From positions 34,694,002 through 34,758,001 of the forward strand of contig OX439046.1 in the NCBI GenBank assembly GCA_949317995.1: a stretch of DNA of 64,000 nucleotides. Direction: 5' to 3'. Both the position numbers and the translations under genes were made by a program. Source of the stretch: Acholoe squamosa (lineage: Eukaryota > Annelida > Polychaeta > Phyllodocida > Polynoidae). The notes beneath the pieces were generated by a model. The model was not told the origin of the DNA. It saw nothing but the letters and a program-made list of their open reading frames with translations, and made no database searches. Of this stretch, positions 21,301-25,010 are shown piece by piece. Within the stretch, counting starts at the first letter, position 1. Every line of letters starts with the position of its first letter.

Positions 21301-24114
21301 ATGACCTACAATCTTTGTGCATGCGTGCGTCCCCTTCCTTTCAGCTTTGCTTCATGTAAAGTGTCCTTCATAATGTCAGCAGCTGGATGCCAGGTGATGC
21401 CTAAACTAGATCTTTCTGCGGTTATTGGTACTGCTGTTGGCTGTGCTGGTGTTGCTGCCGCTGGCGTAGTAGGGTTAGGATCCTCTATGTTGATTTTACA
21501 AGCGTTCATAAACTCACAAACCTCAAGGGCACTCCTCTTGAGTGGTCCTCTTTGATTGGTTTTCCTGAAAACATACTCAACCTGGAAAGGACGATTAAAA
21601 GATCTTGAGAAAGGATTCATGGGTTTTGTTGAGATCAATTTTACTTCTAAGGTAGGAGCGTATTCTAGGAAAGGTGCTAACGATTATCACATGGAATAGA
21701 CCTATGTATGGATATGGATCCACAATGTGTTTTCTATCATTATATTTATGAATAATGTACTCTGTTAGCTTACCTCGTGACATGGTTTTCTCCTCAATAA
21801 GCAATTAGCCATAAGGTCGAATAAAACAGGATTTCGATATGATTATAATGAATAATGATGAAAGATATATGGTGAGTGGTCTTCTCCCATACAATCTAAT
21901 CGCACCCAGGAACCTCATTATGATATGAATCATGTAGATATAGACGTACATTATATTTCTGTGATATAGACAATTTCACTTACGTGTGGTCCGTAGTTAT
22001 CCAAATATCCTTCACAAATTAAGTTGCCACCAGGAACGAAATCTTTACATGTTGGAATCAGAATTGGACGAAGACTTTTGTATGTTAGGCCTAGCCATAG
22101 TGCCTGCTTAATTGTATCCACTGCCCACTAAAATACAATTAAGAACTTAGTGCATTTTTCTATTAGAAAAGTAGAGCATTATTGGAATTCTGAATAAGTA
22201 GGAAAACAAGGTTAGAAAGTTACATATAATTTCCTTCTGCAAAAGTAACATGTACCATAAAGGTAGATAATCTCTCTTCTCCATCTTATTTGAGTCCAAA
22301 TTGATTTCTCCACACCCTTGTATTATGTTTATTATGGGGTGGCCGTGCCCTACTTTGGAGCTATTTCATCCTAGAAAACGGCCCCACATTCCTTACATTG
22401 GGGTTTTGGCGAAAAATTAAGAAAAAGTTTGAGCTGAATAGCAAAGGCAGTAAGTGGAATGTGTTTAATCTGAGAGTACTGTGAGAAAGTTGAACATTTT
22501 TTGAACAACCAATTTGTAGGAATTGTTAGAATGTGATGATTGAAGTACAGAAAAGTAGAGGTTTGTTGAAGGTGTCCAAATTGTACATAGAGCTCCATAG
22601 TAAATCGACTTTTTTCTTACTACATGTAGGAATGTGATTTTCAGTCAGATGTCAGAATATGTCATCAGCAGTATGTCCTTGAAATTTCATGTTTTTTGTA
22701 TGAATAGTTTCAGAGAAATCCCCATTTTTGTATTTGATTTTACGACTTCACCATAAAGAATGTTTGTTACGGGGAGGAGCTATTGTACTTGCCTTGTAAA
22801 ATATATTGTATGTTGAAGAAGGACCAGGGAATTTGTGGGTGATTTTTTTTATGTGTTTGCTAGATGTATATGTAGAAATGACAAGAAAGGGAGGAGAAAA
22901 ATGTTAGGTTTCGATGTTCAAAGTTGATGTGAATTGAAACATGATTTATAAAGTTAGACCTGGTGCCATGACATCAGTGTAGTAGACCAGAGTTACGTTT
23001 CCTTATATGGTTAGGGAGGTTGGGAGGGGGGAGCAGACGTCTGGTCTTTAACTTGTGAGACTATCCATATATGGTCATAGATTAGGGTTGGAATAGCTTC
23101 ATATGCATGAATGGTGATCTGAATGAATGTTTCAAGTTGTTTACAAATTGATATATCAAAACGTTATGTTTATAATAGGGAATGTGATACAATATTATAG
23201 ATATGTATGGTTTTGATGAAAATAAGGGAACCTACTCTGAAAGTGTTTGTGTTCAAAGCAAAAGATTGCCAGAACTATTTTCTCAGTGCAGTAGACCAGA
23301 GTTGCATTTCCTTATATGGTAAGGGAGGCTGGGAGGGGGAGCAGGCGTCTGGTCATTAACATACATTATGGTTGTTTACTTGTGGAAATATCCATATAAG
23401 GTCCATATGAATGCATCATTCCCTGGTGGGAATGTAATACTGTGGTTTGGCCATTGGAAAGAAGATAGATCTACACATTTTATACCTACCGTGCATCCAC
23501 TGCATTGTGCAGATATGTCCTCTGTAGGTTCAATAGCTGGTAGAGAATGCCCCACTTGGCGTTCAACCATTGCTCTAAATGAGCGAAGTATTTCCGGTCT
23601 CTCCCCAAGATAATTAAAGAGCCGCCTAGAGTTCGACGCACCGGTGGAAGCATATTGGTAGTTTCTGTAGTCCTATATATTACATATATTTGAACTTGTA
23701 AGAGAACTTGAAATAACATTTACAGGCTAAAGAAAGATGAAGGAGGCTTACCCAAGAAGTACATAGGCCATCAAACAAATAAATGAATTGATGTAGTTAC
23801 AATTAATCATAAGATATCAGTATCATGCTGAAGAATAAATTATACGGTGAAAGAGGAGATCACAGTTCCATATGGATAGATACTTGAGCGATTGATCCAT
23901 GCTATATAAAAATGATGATTAGGACTGTACTTTACTGTGGGAAAAAACAACAAATACGCATACTATGTAGAATTATAAGCAACACAATTGTATTAATATT
24001 TATATGGGCTATATGTACAAATGTAAATCCTACCTTGTTACCAATTACCACCCCTGCTAAAAGCAGAAAGGTGAGAGGTATTATGAATATCACTTGCTGC
24101 TTGTGGAGTTCCAT
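235..24114 (-). CDS. SMPD1: Acid sphingomyelinase-like gene, 11 coding exons, 3' end off window
   Basis: Acid sphingomyelinases hydrolyse sphingomyelin to ceramide and phosphocholine in lysosomes or outside the cell. Eleven exons assemble in one frame with GT/AG borders and encode the first 454 residues: a signal peptide (about 1-25), a saposin-B domain with six cysteines (C-x2-C in exon 2, two in exon 3, two in exon 4), a Pro/Thr/Ala-rich linker, then the metallophosphatase core. Metal motifs seen are ADFHID (exon 5), SGDNPPH (exons 7-8) and a GNHE completed across the exon 8-9 junction. The later His motifs (HIPPG and GHTH in the family) would lie left of base 235. The saposin domain argues for true ASM rather than the SMPDL3 type. 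Intron 5 holds a 17-kb retroelement and intron 4 is almost entirely a foldback element, yet every splice phase is intact. What is inferred is the splicing; no transcript was available. Confidence 0.93.
617..759 (-). CDS. SMPD1: ASM exon 10
   Basis: It reads VFNRKWEEAWSK and continues through AGYYTILVKEGLRIVCLNSN to a split Gly codon, donor gtatgt. This matches the ASM region with the W-x(n)-GGFY-x(n)-LISLN pattern. Confidence 0.93.
964..1022 (-). CDS. SMPD1: ASM exon 9: completes the GNHE motif
   Basis: A 59-base exon after a pyrimidine-rich cttttcag. Its first two bases complete a Glu codon, giving GNHE, and it continues TMPLNLYTMDKA where the family has a Pro/Asn-rich stretch. Donor gtaggc, phase 0. 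Found by phase and motif logic, since it is too short to stand out as an ORF. Confidence 0.82.
1362..1499 (-). CDS. SMPD1: ASM exon 8: second metal-binding motif
   Basis: It opens with GDNPPHSAWEE (the GD metal motif) and ends YPAIGNH plus one base of the next codon, followed by gtgagt. The length is 138 bases and the phase matches both neighbours. Confidence 0.95.
1922..2033 (-). CDS. SMPD1: ASM exon 7
   Basis: It reads GSAGHWGEYKCNVPPRTIEH and continues to LIYS with a split Gly codon, donor gtaagt. The AGHWGEYKC segment is characteristic of ASM family proteins. Confidence 0.93.
2185..2241 (-). CDS. SMPD1: ASM exon 6
   Basis: Nineteen codons, phase 0 to 0, with the CCRR cysteine pair that follows the first metal motif in ASM proteins. 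In the genome it is 17.7 kb from exon 5 because of the retroelement in between. Confidence 0.9.
2452..3129 (-). repeat. 3' LTR of the Ty3/Gypsy-class element
   Basis: Same length as the 5' LTR and no mismatch found reading line by line. AATAAA on the minus strand at 2521-2526 could end transcripts of the element, and also host transcripts passing through. Confidence 0.95.
3130..3150 (-). other. Candidate polypurine tract
   Basis: Just before the 3' LTR the element sense strand reads GTAGGAATGTGGGGATT, purine-rich but interrupted. The position is right for plus-strand priming; the sequence is only moderately convincing. Confidence 0.4.
3151..4314 (-). other. 3' untranslated part of the LTR element
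   Basis: AT-rich, no ORF of note, no clear repeat. Probably 3' untranslated sequence of the element. Confidence 0.5.
4315..5115 (-). CDS. 266-codon accessory ORF with acidic patch and basic tail
   Basis: ATG at 5115, complete. The N-terminal half has scattered Cys and Trp (CRAAELTW, YFCWSPCDPC), the middle an acidic Ser-rich run (SSEEDSDSDTS, possibly phosphorylated), and the C terminus two basic clusters (KKSRSRRRPS and RHRRRK) like nuclear-localisation or RNA-binding sites. No family recognised. The charge pattern would suit a nuclear regulator, which is inference. It is the longest ORF of the 3.6-kb block between env and the 3' LTR. Confidence 0.5.
   Translation of the reverse strand: MQWRYPCRAAELTWTLDIPVSRSHLAMSLHRPGDTAHQYALPNSLPYLSIWYFCWSPCDPCTMIDPKTKNPPSLVLFFQYRGQRPNRGGGDRIDRPAGDSGRPDTPIPTGLPHWSTRVCSPIGPPTRFATLGRNCPHLMYSYSCPCSINKDNRPETFKTIGSTQVWRPLPKTYQASSEEDSDSDTSLSAEPIDMDPAYSSDLNLQPDSGKPSRMHFSKIVNFVPNTKKSRSRRRPSLGRSLNPHVFNHQDPPPKGLANQSRHRRRK
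5279..5527 (-). CDS. Small single-span membrane ORF in the accessory block
   Basis: From an ATG at 5527 the frame gives about 82 residues with one strong hydrophobic segment (MLVVVLPLVLSLIQSSYV) and a basic, Pro-rich C terminus. The frame is open further upstream to 5617 without an ATG. Small membrane accessory proteins are common in complex retroviruses, but no family match is claimed. Confidence 0.35.
   Translation of the reverse strand: MTTILARTIMLVVVLPLVLSLIQSSYVKIRSLSDPKIASALFYIRIQNGSIKLIFGPIFPKKRIIKIQNSSQPNPPLGPRIA
5439..5720 (-). CDS. 93-codon basic, His-rich accessory ORF
   Basis: ATG at 5720. The first two thirds are rich in His, Arg and Gln (RHRHRNR, HHHGQEDQSRRHDHN), the end is hydrophobic. 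It overlaps the next membrane-type ORF in another frame. Unknown function. Confidence 0.3.
   Translation of the reverse strand: MTLHRRPANLDPQEKYSETTETIGVRHRHRNRPLFAQKCSKFPSYRYSPAKSDHHHGQEDQSRRHDHNPCADNHVGRCFTARLISYTILLCQN
6342..6686 (-). CDS. 114-codon accessory ORF, unknown function
   Basis: ATG-initiated ORF 30 bases after the env stop. The product is Pro/Ser/Thr-rich with a basic patch (SERRRSV) and no membrane segment. No family recognised. The plus-strand frame over the same bases is also open for 79 codons, so chance is possible. Confidence 0.35.
   Translation of the reverse strand: MDSPGRPIHRIAQSNTFMWGSSPSLIALNPTPPTIKTLFNNISSTIAQFRPTITQLFRLTVKAHRTMRPRHLVSDVASGSPPNAASERRRSVSPLPSASPTSDLFHFSHVGMTT
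6716..9466 (-). CDS. env: env-like membrane glycoprotein ORF
   Basis: 916 codons, type I membrane protein layout. A hydrophobic N-terminal segment at about 22-38 looks like a signal peptide. A dibasic R-K-A-R at 139-142 looks like a furin site and is followed by a Gly/Ile-rich stretch (about 146-161) that could be a fusion peptide, then a long helical, coiled-coil-like region (165-290) with several N-x-S/T sites and a Cys-containing domain at 400-520. Hydrophobic segments occur at about 614-631 and 697-712, then about 200 residues of tail. The layout recalls errantivirus and baculovirus F-type fusion proteins. The frame has no ATG at its start; an acceptor (TTTAAAG, 9466) with TACTAAC about 40 bases upstream suggests a spliced mRNA whose leader carries the gag start codon in compatible phase. 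Confidence 0.82.
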   Translation of the reverse strand: MNPTIKIFKILKIFNFFSFSRAAAILAVCIFLHLLLGCTSTSDNNLNTIFRPNYGALFTKLPQTLLANYMDYPLTFSLNLTFDQNLSQPKLLSPLISTDAPQYIKHTAHALDNMIQSLFSKSKTTLKTLSKLISPPNVRKARNAPGQVIGDILRASIGLGTQPEIDILNSEMSDLDKKLATKMHVVELATHFLLNISEFNYNSVNIFSKFQNDTDDALSFISGKLEHLNSNISSILLKLELQSRQDTFYSMLFTAANSQIESLIDLQSDLKNLLLTINNLLEGTLPQSIITQDDLSLGLNNLSSLLHKAHHGIILEGLPINYYYQRRVHVHWSHNSSLLITIPVPITRGGSTFSIFRIETFPVPFDTSDTKSVGHTQVEPLPGYLAMSRTHSHYIQFTQADLDMCDLGHLISCNLPLPLLSATHPTCTLSLFLDLPEAVHHTCSFKAHMAAPIPNLIQPLSHSTFLLITDHPTSMLQCTDSGQVKIKNRAYSVISVPCLCSIKNAGMILTNSDLSCTQNFTLEPISKAYFNLPLWRHFGQPPANVSGITMATTTQTLHLPNFEKLKHLHNQKIAPLFQDTLTLKRAAQGLKDQSALLSTNSLMHLGYHLQFSPWIHLVSPLLALLCCALTLKNHLRVNQLARFITLVSATRTPKMANAESWDRFKDLIRQANKNWPAPQTTPDTDLDFVQSPDRYQDMFTWILIATLLYITWSTAKRCLRHWPYCKQDSHRTPSIVAKIHANGQTFDFTVGKMIYGQNLWAPTITAPKVSPARLTAPLGRHLDLHWKSDIRTIIGGQVRQIPLQRYPPVPLLWRIPLYRVLKGAHHMTVVISSEGQPDFQLASSDTDPAIQLPCESWPADRHDSPAELTKYTPLRHQPKKNKYMYKQPEMMLTPPSTSTSGKFSSKTYFDPHVGIN
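9573..10109 (-). CDS. 178-codon ORF of unknown function between pol and env
   Basis: A complete ORF from ATG to stop, about 1.2 kb after pol and just before env. The product looks globular and soluble, with helix-like segments (for example LITFLAQEDIKHYLSS and ASIVFQFAVFEINRFHAQ), no signal peptide or membrane segment, and a Pro/Thr-rich tail. I do not recognise the family. Its place resembles that of accessory genes in complex retroviruses; the function is unknown. A subgenomic mRNA would be needed to express it. Confidence 0.6.
   Translation of the reverse strand: MTYSLDPPANKHGPNATWTIHSLLGPHGIRSDLMDPFEIRSIIMEQQHLITFLAQEDIKHYLSSPVLRQELDLSNHSTAATIKAFMVAVAGDNPRRPPWGRFNHRSASYIALLCARTLIASEQPLRDLPRQYSRIGRELAIRNTASIVFQFAVFEINRFHAQARVPPLTVTTGTSPSA
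10110..11085 (-). other. Stretch between pol and the 178-codon ORF
   Basis: No convincing gene. Two short open frames at 10480-10728 (starting at TTG) and 10742-10954 have biased Pro/Thr/His composition and no recognisable domain. It could hold splice signals for downstream mRNAs. Confidence 0.5.
11086..11283 (-). CDS. Small Pro/Asn/Thr-rich ORF after pol
   Basis: 65 codons from an ATG at 11283, directly after the pol stop. It is rich in Pro, Asn, His and Thr with no domain I recognise. Composition alone cannot show that it is translated. Confidence 0.2.
   Translation of the reverse strand: MCQTPNIHINNPPSFPTGATRPNQINQPLIHQPLKHTDSNSHRPTPNLFILTAIKIPMHPKSTPP
11295..14792 (-). CDS. pol: pol: reverse transcriptase, RNase H, integrase
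   Basis: The frame opens after a stop at 14795-14793 and has no ATG at its start; residues here count from base 14672. RT has SKLDVYSAY (about 123-130) and catalytic YVDD at 187-190. RNase H has its acidic residues near D333, E376 and D401 and ends NLVADCLSR. A basic, Pro/Ser-rich insert of about 150 residues (455-610) holds an AT-hook-like RPRGRPAKS. The integrase zinc domain has H710, H718, C747 and C750; the catalytic triad is D780, D840, E876 with exactly 35 residues between the last two. A GPY motif (SGPYIIM) follows, then a second AT-hook-like KKRGRPAKK near the C terminus. All catalytic residues are present. Confidence 0.95.
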   Translation of the reverse strand, partial: SPRSATQRGRPSKIYNICDKLSEAQKQQIKNIVESNREAFLLNESAIGLNVENEVKLELIPDFKPCNRPSYRMSPKKEIFQRELLDKHLQQGVIEECTKPCEWNSPAFLVPKPQGDRSVASGWRIVVDYRWVNQNLKSFSYSFPRADDLMQQVGRTGAKYFSKLDVYSAYHLIPLAKESRPLTTFSANGTRYMAKVLPMGLKTSGLSFMNVMEQLLMKCKYRNAVAYVDDVAIYSPTWERHLQDLDEVLKLFIKGNIKLKSEKCEFGTTKMEFLGFTLDQHGISPSPDKISPVKTFPAPKNIHDLRCFNGMAQFYKRFIRGFAHIMKPLYEATKGTFKWTTQCQTAFEKIKASICTEAILKFPDYNKPFIIFTDSSNFSLGAVITQVDEHGFYRPIEFSGRGLTPQETRYGITDKELLGIIFAVKKFHHYVDGTHFKVYSDHTALVSLFNKKENITNGRLARWVDTVMSYDFEVKYLQGRANLVADCLSRRKYPPGSDDPIPIRSQGKIILPPKRVQFSDISMTKVFKSDDPIPNNPICLGPPRSILKGGKIWGSTNKPPKGVIARKGTPERQQSVNPDLCVLTRAQSQSQDDTPPAASQSAPSKKTRPLKPKCSSPRPRGRPAKSRSPRVSIKAANAKRAKLSRRVLPLAERAIQEICKHQSLTPSRETLIKSQKEDLFASSMANYIEKGSLPHDSELMNQILRNHDQFILLDEVLFRITDTNLGKTLEPTLQIVIPEKWTESLVEATHCSPLGGHLGPVKTYTAIRARYYWRSMFKEVFDFCGTCHTCLTTKKRPKNLKTPMKLRDPVLTAYSHVTMDTIGPFSKAADGSHYIHVVTDHATRHVTAWTSEENTAAVVALGFFQKVICIHGTPSVLNTDNAQQYVSKLFKYFCEKFGIKHVTGSAHWSRSQGLCERQHQTIESSLRAFVSKSQKHWSTFLQAVVFSINNTISSALGYSPNLLVFGKQTHLPTEAALSLIKAEKDSSTREKIMTSLLQFRDDIQMRAAENMISAHKKMKARHDTSAELSSYNTGQLVYLHIPTLLVKCTSKKLQPTYSGPYIIMRMTSPVTAILKRLQNGKILKKSVHVSRLRRPITRASAKAIIKRLQSGPTSSLHDPDQDDPSNVSLTTPKTKKKRGRPAKKGTISFSPMPSRKSRKISKRPL
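14666..15358 (-). CDS. pro: Protease C-terminal part and linker, shifted -1
   Basis: Open from just after a stop at 15361-15359. It contains IILGVNFM, the second conserved protease block (ILG-x-[DN]-[FW]), then a linker of about 150 residues. It is one frame (-1) from the upstream protease half and also -1 from the RT frame. No canonical XXXYYYZ slip site in the right phase was found in the overlap at 15292-15358, so a frameshift mutation is as likely as programmed shifting. Confidence 0.75.
   Translation of the reverse strand, partial: EISHGYPTSCESSVQVNNSITITFLINNTEFKTRLHVVPKLNHPIILGVNFMTKYRAKISFGAKSPSPHFIRAAKGLTMPPNSESTFNAIVIGPDSLIGKTGITENVDTTLPVLIKHALVEPRSTRKIIPVTVANPNDFSINIKKHMNLGIFALNNLDKAIPIGKLNSQHSLNSIISDKEMLPINCGDDPLDQLPKGDDPLKYTIYVTSSLRPKNNKSKTLLNQIERPFC
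15292..15780 (-). CDS. pro: Protease region in gag frame after a TAG codon
   Basis: This frame continues that of gag directly after TAG and has no ATG near its start. It carries the aspartic protease signature VDSGASLSFIS; the Asp is the catalytic residue, two copies of which meet in the dimer. The frame stops at 15292 before the flap-to-ILG part of the fold, which continues in the next frame. Expression would need readthrough of UAG. Confidence 0.85.
   Translation of the reverse strand, partial: DTGEGHHASYSPAPTLDNKIGTSPTCHISHTNDGAELNSAEQQNHDPQPVNCDEDSSSDSEDLYENQNKRISTLQLKVETSKYGQQGKTSYINTELTKGAVNVDINGSSYRALVDSGASLSFISQKMADKIISTPNFRHGRRSRMVILLAVNPQFRSTIPSL
15781..18879 (-). CDS. gag: gag of the Ty3/Gypsy-class element
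   Basis: 1032 codons from ATG at 18879, the first ATG of a good ORF after the primer site. The first third is Pro/Ser/Thr-rich and looks disordered. A likely coiled coil follows (near LSRINDRLNDMDTWKSHLEN), then a Retrotrans_gag-like capsid segment around residues 680-860 with LKGRAAQWFF and KETVEEYIADM. The end has an Asn-rich run (eight Asn) and Arg/Ser stretches. No CCHC zinc knuckle is visible; the basic Asn/Arg/Ser region may bind RNA instead. It ends at TAG (15783-15781) and the same frame stays open into the protease. A splice donor (AACA/gtgaga) lies in codon 4. Confidence 0.92.
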   Translation of the reverse strand: MDNSETLPKEPAPQRIPTSQDRDQQEATSTQYAAPIDSSPDALQLDPVLPAHRRTHKQTPVSSNTLHFSSTIVDTNTGAPTSTPAGAPPPGLNLTLPGYSPSESPPLRLGGLQSTTYSTPENQSPGYLHLDSHLEERSNSLQEALEAAGRSPSSSSNSDPQCTPDLSWDNLTVPDIQAHPSVADNYWRSRLDSAIHRWRENRLNTGRVQLIPTGATPSYQCGESPSVFLDRINRILEEQWQDNSNPTNLLRPHQNPQPDSNPPGGNPRPYYPYSTSEEDRATPPAPNSSLSTPPRARSFERPYPTHRPRRRVQSSSPQRPNTPVFYRLQRSLDSAARRGDLVATTPILHRNSHFPAHLQTESTSEEDTEVTFPHLHRAPAYPNMATAAPPPEYNQDDMTRNIVRECTQAVNDSLSNLLTGQMNLLSAEIKRIGDDSSCQLSRINDRLNDMDTWKSHLENDIGQIQRKAAQDNADVLRRSEIASANLSDRINRNIDGMRSEIFRAIDRTRTPTSQGQNSLFSPTNTRLPPSGQPSHVMGTSTRMPTSVPVGYRLSPPSLFQNTTRMIATGATPTQQGATHAGFGNSATTHQMAPSTTRPSPVAATSLSGSVYNNVYIPHQAHTPYNNPIPMYGLFTNTPPAQAAAHQPAAQSTPMIPNLGQSNFSAPTGYRSFEPERLTSAQLSCFNKPEPFDKPSPYRSAARFLAEFKFYIRNAYPRSPTMHASCMYTFLKGRAAQWFFTNIFDKPIMYDTEAVYAAFLSRFNQPDPATIIKGYRNRKQQPKETVEEYIADMTLLLSNSNLDESVQVDYLINGLKDEIKNVVLSDSPKSIREAETAALKQELVMEAAKAAHASNQTSDLCAMNYNNYNGQRNNNNNNNNRSRKDQYNNNKPPGNGNIKQYDDKPKSGYNQNQQGYNNPRPGSNSRSGSKNRYQSPGRSKSQEGNRSRSKSSDTRNNFVFIPVASTPTNTRQVSFQKLLVPADFPIPDDWTLQQKKSRDPTPGRNDNKKTEDNHHDNQPPDSGQGEHYNDNIE
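18910..18931 (-). other. Candidate tRNA primer-binding site
   Basis: One base after the 5' LTR the element reads TGGTGGAGAACCC in sense. A TGG start complementary to a tRNA CCA end is the usual form of a primer-binding site. I did not identify which tRNA matches. Confidence 0.6.
18932..19609 (-). repeat. 5' LTR of the Ty3/Gypsy-class element
   Basis: 678 bp, beginning TGTCAGTAGACC and ending CTCGTTGACA in element sense, so TG...CA ends. An AATAAA polyadenylation signal (tttatt on the plus strand) lies at 19001-19006. Short ORFs inside it are chance. Confidence 0.95.
19944..20007 (-). CDS. SMPD1: ASM exon 5: first metal-binding motif
   Basis: Sixty-four bases, phase 2 to 0, reading KMNALKIVQVADFHIDEKY and ending AE before gtgagt. 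D-x-H is motif I of the calcineurin-like metallophosphatase fold. The acceptor is acagag, 29 bases downstream of the foldback element on the minus strand. Confidence 0.92.
20037..21313. mobile_element. Foldback-type element forming nearly all of ASM intron 4
   Basis: The ends are inverted: CATTCAGCCCC at 20047 and GGGGCTGAATG near 21303. Each end continues into degenerate iterations of CCATCCGGCCC or its complement. The left interior (about 20150-20640) repeats TACATCATAACTTCGTCATA; the right interior (about 20640-21190) carries complementary words such as TATGACGTATTTATGACG, so the two halves can fold back. A 10-bp direct repeat TTTGTGCATG flanks it at 20027-20036 and 21314-21323, which I take as the target-site duplication. 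No coding capacity is seen. The exact ends are uncertain by a few bases because the outermost bases pair imperfectly. Confidence 0.82.
21310..21581 (-). CDS. SMPD1: ASM exon 4: end of saposin-B domain and Pro/Thr/Ala linker
   Basis: It starts VEYVFRKTNQ after ctttccag and carries the last two saposin cysteines in EVCEFMNAC. A linker rich in Pro, Thr and Ala follows, then a basic end (KGRGRTHAQR). The exon ends in phase 2 at gtaggt. That donor lies inside the right terminal repeat of the foldback element at 20037-21313, so the last 4 exon bases are transposon-derived. Confidence 0.9.
21984..22127 (-). CDS. SMPD1: ASM exon 3: saposin-B domain, middle
   Basis: Forty-eight codons, phase 0 to 0, starting WAVDTIKQALWLG and ending LDNYGPH before gtaagt. 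It supplies the third and fourth saposin cysteines (TCKDF and ICEGY). Confidence 0.92.
22978..23395. repeat. Duplicated block in ASM intron 2
   Basis: The segment starting gtagaccagagttacgtttcc (22981-23078) recurs at 23290-23400 with a few changes, including the G-rich ggaggttgggaggggg core and tatccatata. Direct repeats about 310 bp apart; probably a local duplication. The rest of the intron (22128-23489) shows nothing recognisable. Confidence 0.75.
23490..23672 (-). CDS. SMPD1: ASM exon 2: start of saposin-B domain
   Basis: Sixty-one codons, phase 0 to 0, acceptor tatatag and donor gtaggt. It ends in CSGCT, the first cysteine pair of the saposin-B fold. A second possible acceptor lies 8 bases further in but would break the phase with exon 1. 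Confidence 0.85.
24034..24114 (-). CDS. SMPD1: ASM exon 1: start codon and signal peptide
   Basis: Twenty-seven codons from ATG at 24114, ending at a gtagga donor in phase 0. After a short polar start (MELHKQQ) comes a hydrophobic run (VIFIIPLTFLLLAGVVIG) typical of a signal peptide. An upstream in-frame ATG at 24180 would add 22 polar residues ahead of it, so the inner ATG is preferred. Confidence 0.8.
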
Positions 24115-24281
24115 CACACTGCTGAGACTTCTTCCATATGTGTGATACTGATAGTTCAGCTGGCGAGGGTAGCTGACCATATGGCAAGGCTAGTGAATAT
24201 AGACGATAAGGCAAACATGTGTCTTACATAGATTAGAGTAACAAAGCTTACATAGATTAGAGTAATAAAGTAAGTTTGATA

Positions 24282-24323
<42 letters not shown>
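24115..24323 (-). promoter_or_regulatory. Short remaining 5' flank of the ASM gene
   Basis: Only about 210 bp separate the ASM start codon from the B2 end of the YR element; about 40 of these are (TA)n. It contains a short direct repeat (gcttacatagattagagtaa / gtcttacatagattagagtaa). No TATA box or other promoter signal can be assigned with confidence. Confidence 0.4.

Positions 24324-24324
<1 letters not shown>
24283..24324. repeat. (TA)n microsatellite
   Basis: About 20 TA units. A matching short (AT)n tract continues at 29217-29234 on the other side of the YR element, so the element seems to have landed inside one TA tract. Confidence 0.9.
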
Positions 24325-24326
<2 letters not shown>

Positions 24327-24486
24327 TTATCTCGCTACCAGGGAATAATAATACCGGTAATAACGATGATATTAAAGAGGATAACAGAGATGATAATATA
24401 TATACAGTGGTAATATAAATGATCATATCACAGACACATGAGTTTGGTGGGTTACTGACCTTGGGGCTATCAGCACCATACATGCC
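24324..24486 (-). repeat. B2 repeat of the YR element
   Basis: Terminal copy of B. It abuts a (TA)n tract at about 24283-24324 that probably marks the target site. Confidence 0.92.
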
Positions 24487-24588
24487 TTTATTAAAACAAC
24501 TATAATAATTAGTTGACAATAAGGATAGTCAGTAAAATGCATAATATAATAACAATAATACAGTCATAACAATAGTAATAACAATAGT

Positions 24589-24803
24589 AAAATTTAAAAT
24601 TCCAGGGAACACCCAGCGTGGTGTTACCTGTACAGGTGAAAACGAGCCAATTGGCCGTTACATTGAAAACTCCCCCTTATATATGGGAGGAGTGTTTACC
24701 ATGACGTCATGCTATGACATCATAGATACCAATACGCACAGAAAGTAGTCCCTAACCGTTCGCGGCTAATTATATATATATACACGAGTGTATATAGTTC
24801 CAT
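24589..24803 (-). repeat. A2 repeat of the YR element
   Basis: Direct copy of 29004-29218, joined directly to B1 at ...ttccat/aagtta. This junction should equal the circle junction formed by the recombinase. Confidence 0.93.
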
Positions 24804-24966
24804 AAGTTATCTCGCTACCAGGGAATAATAATACCGGTAATAACGATGATATTAAAGAGGATAACAGAGATGATAATATATATACAGTGGTAATATAAAT
24901 GATCATATCACAGACACATGAGTTTGGTGGGTTACTGACCTTGGGGCTATCAGCACCATACATGCC
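24804..24966 (-). repeat. B1 repeat of the YR element
   Basis: 163 bp, from aagttatctcgct to accatacatgcc; same as 24324-24486. Confidence 0.93.
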
Positions 24967-25010
24967 AAACACCTAAACACGCCAAACACATGTGAACAAA
25001 CACATACCAA

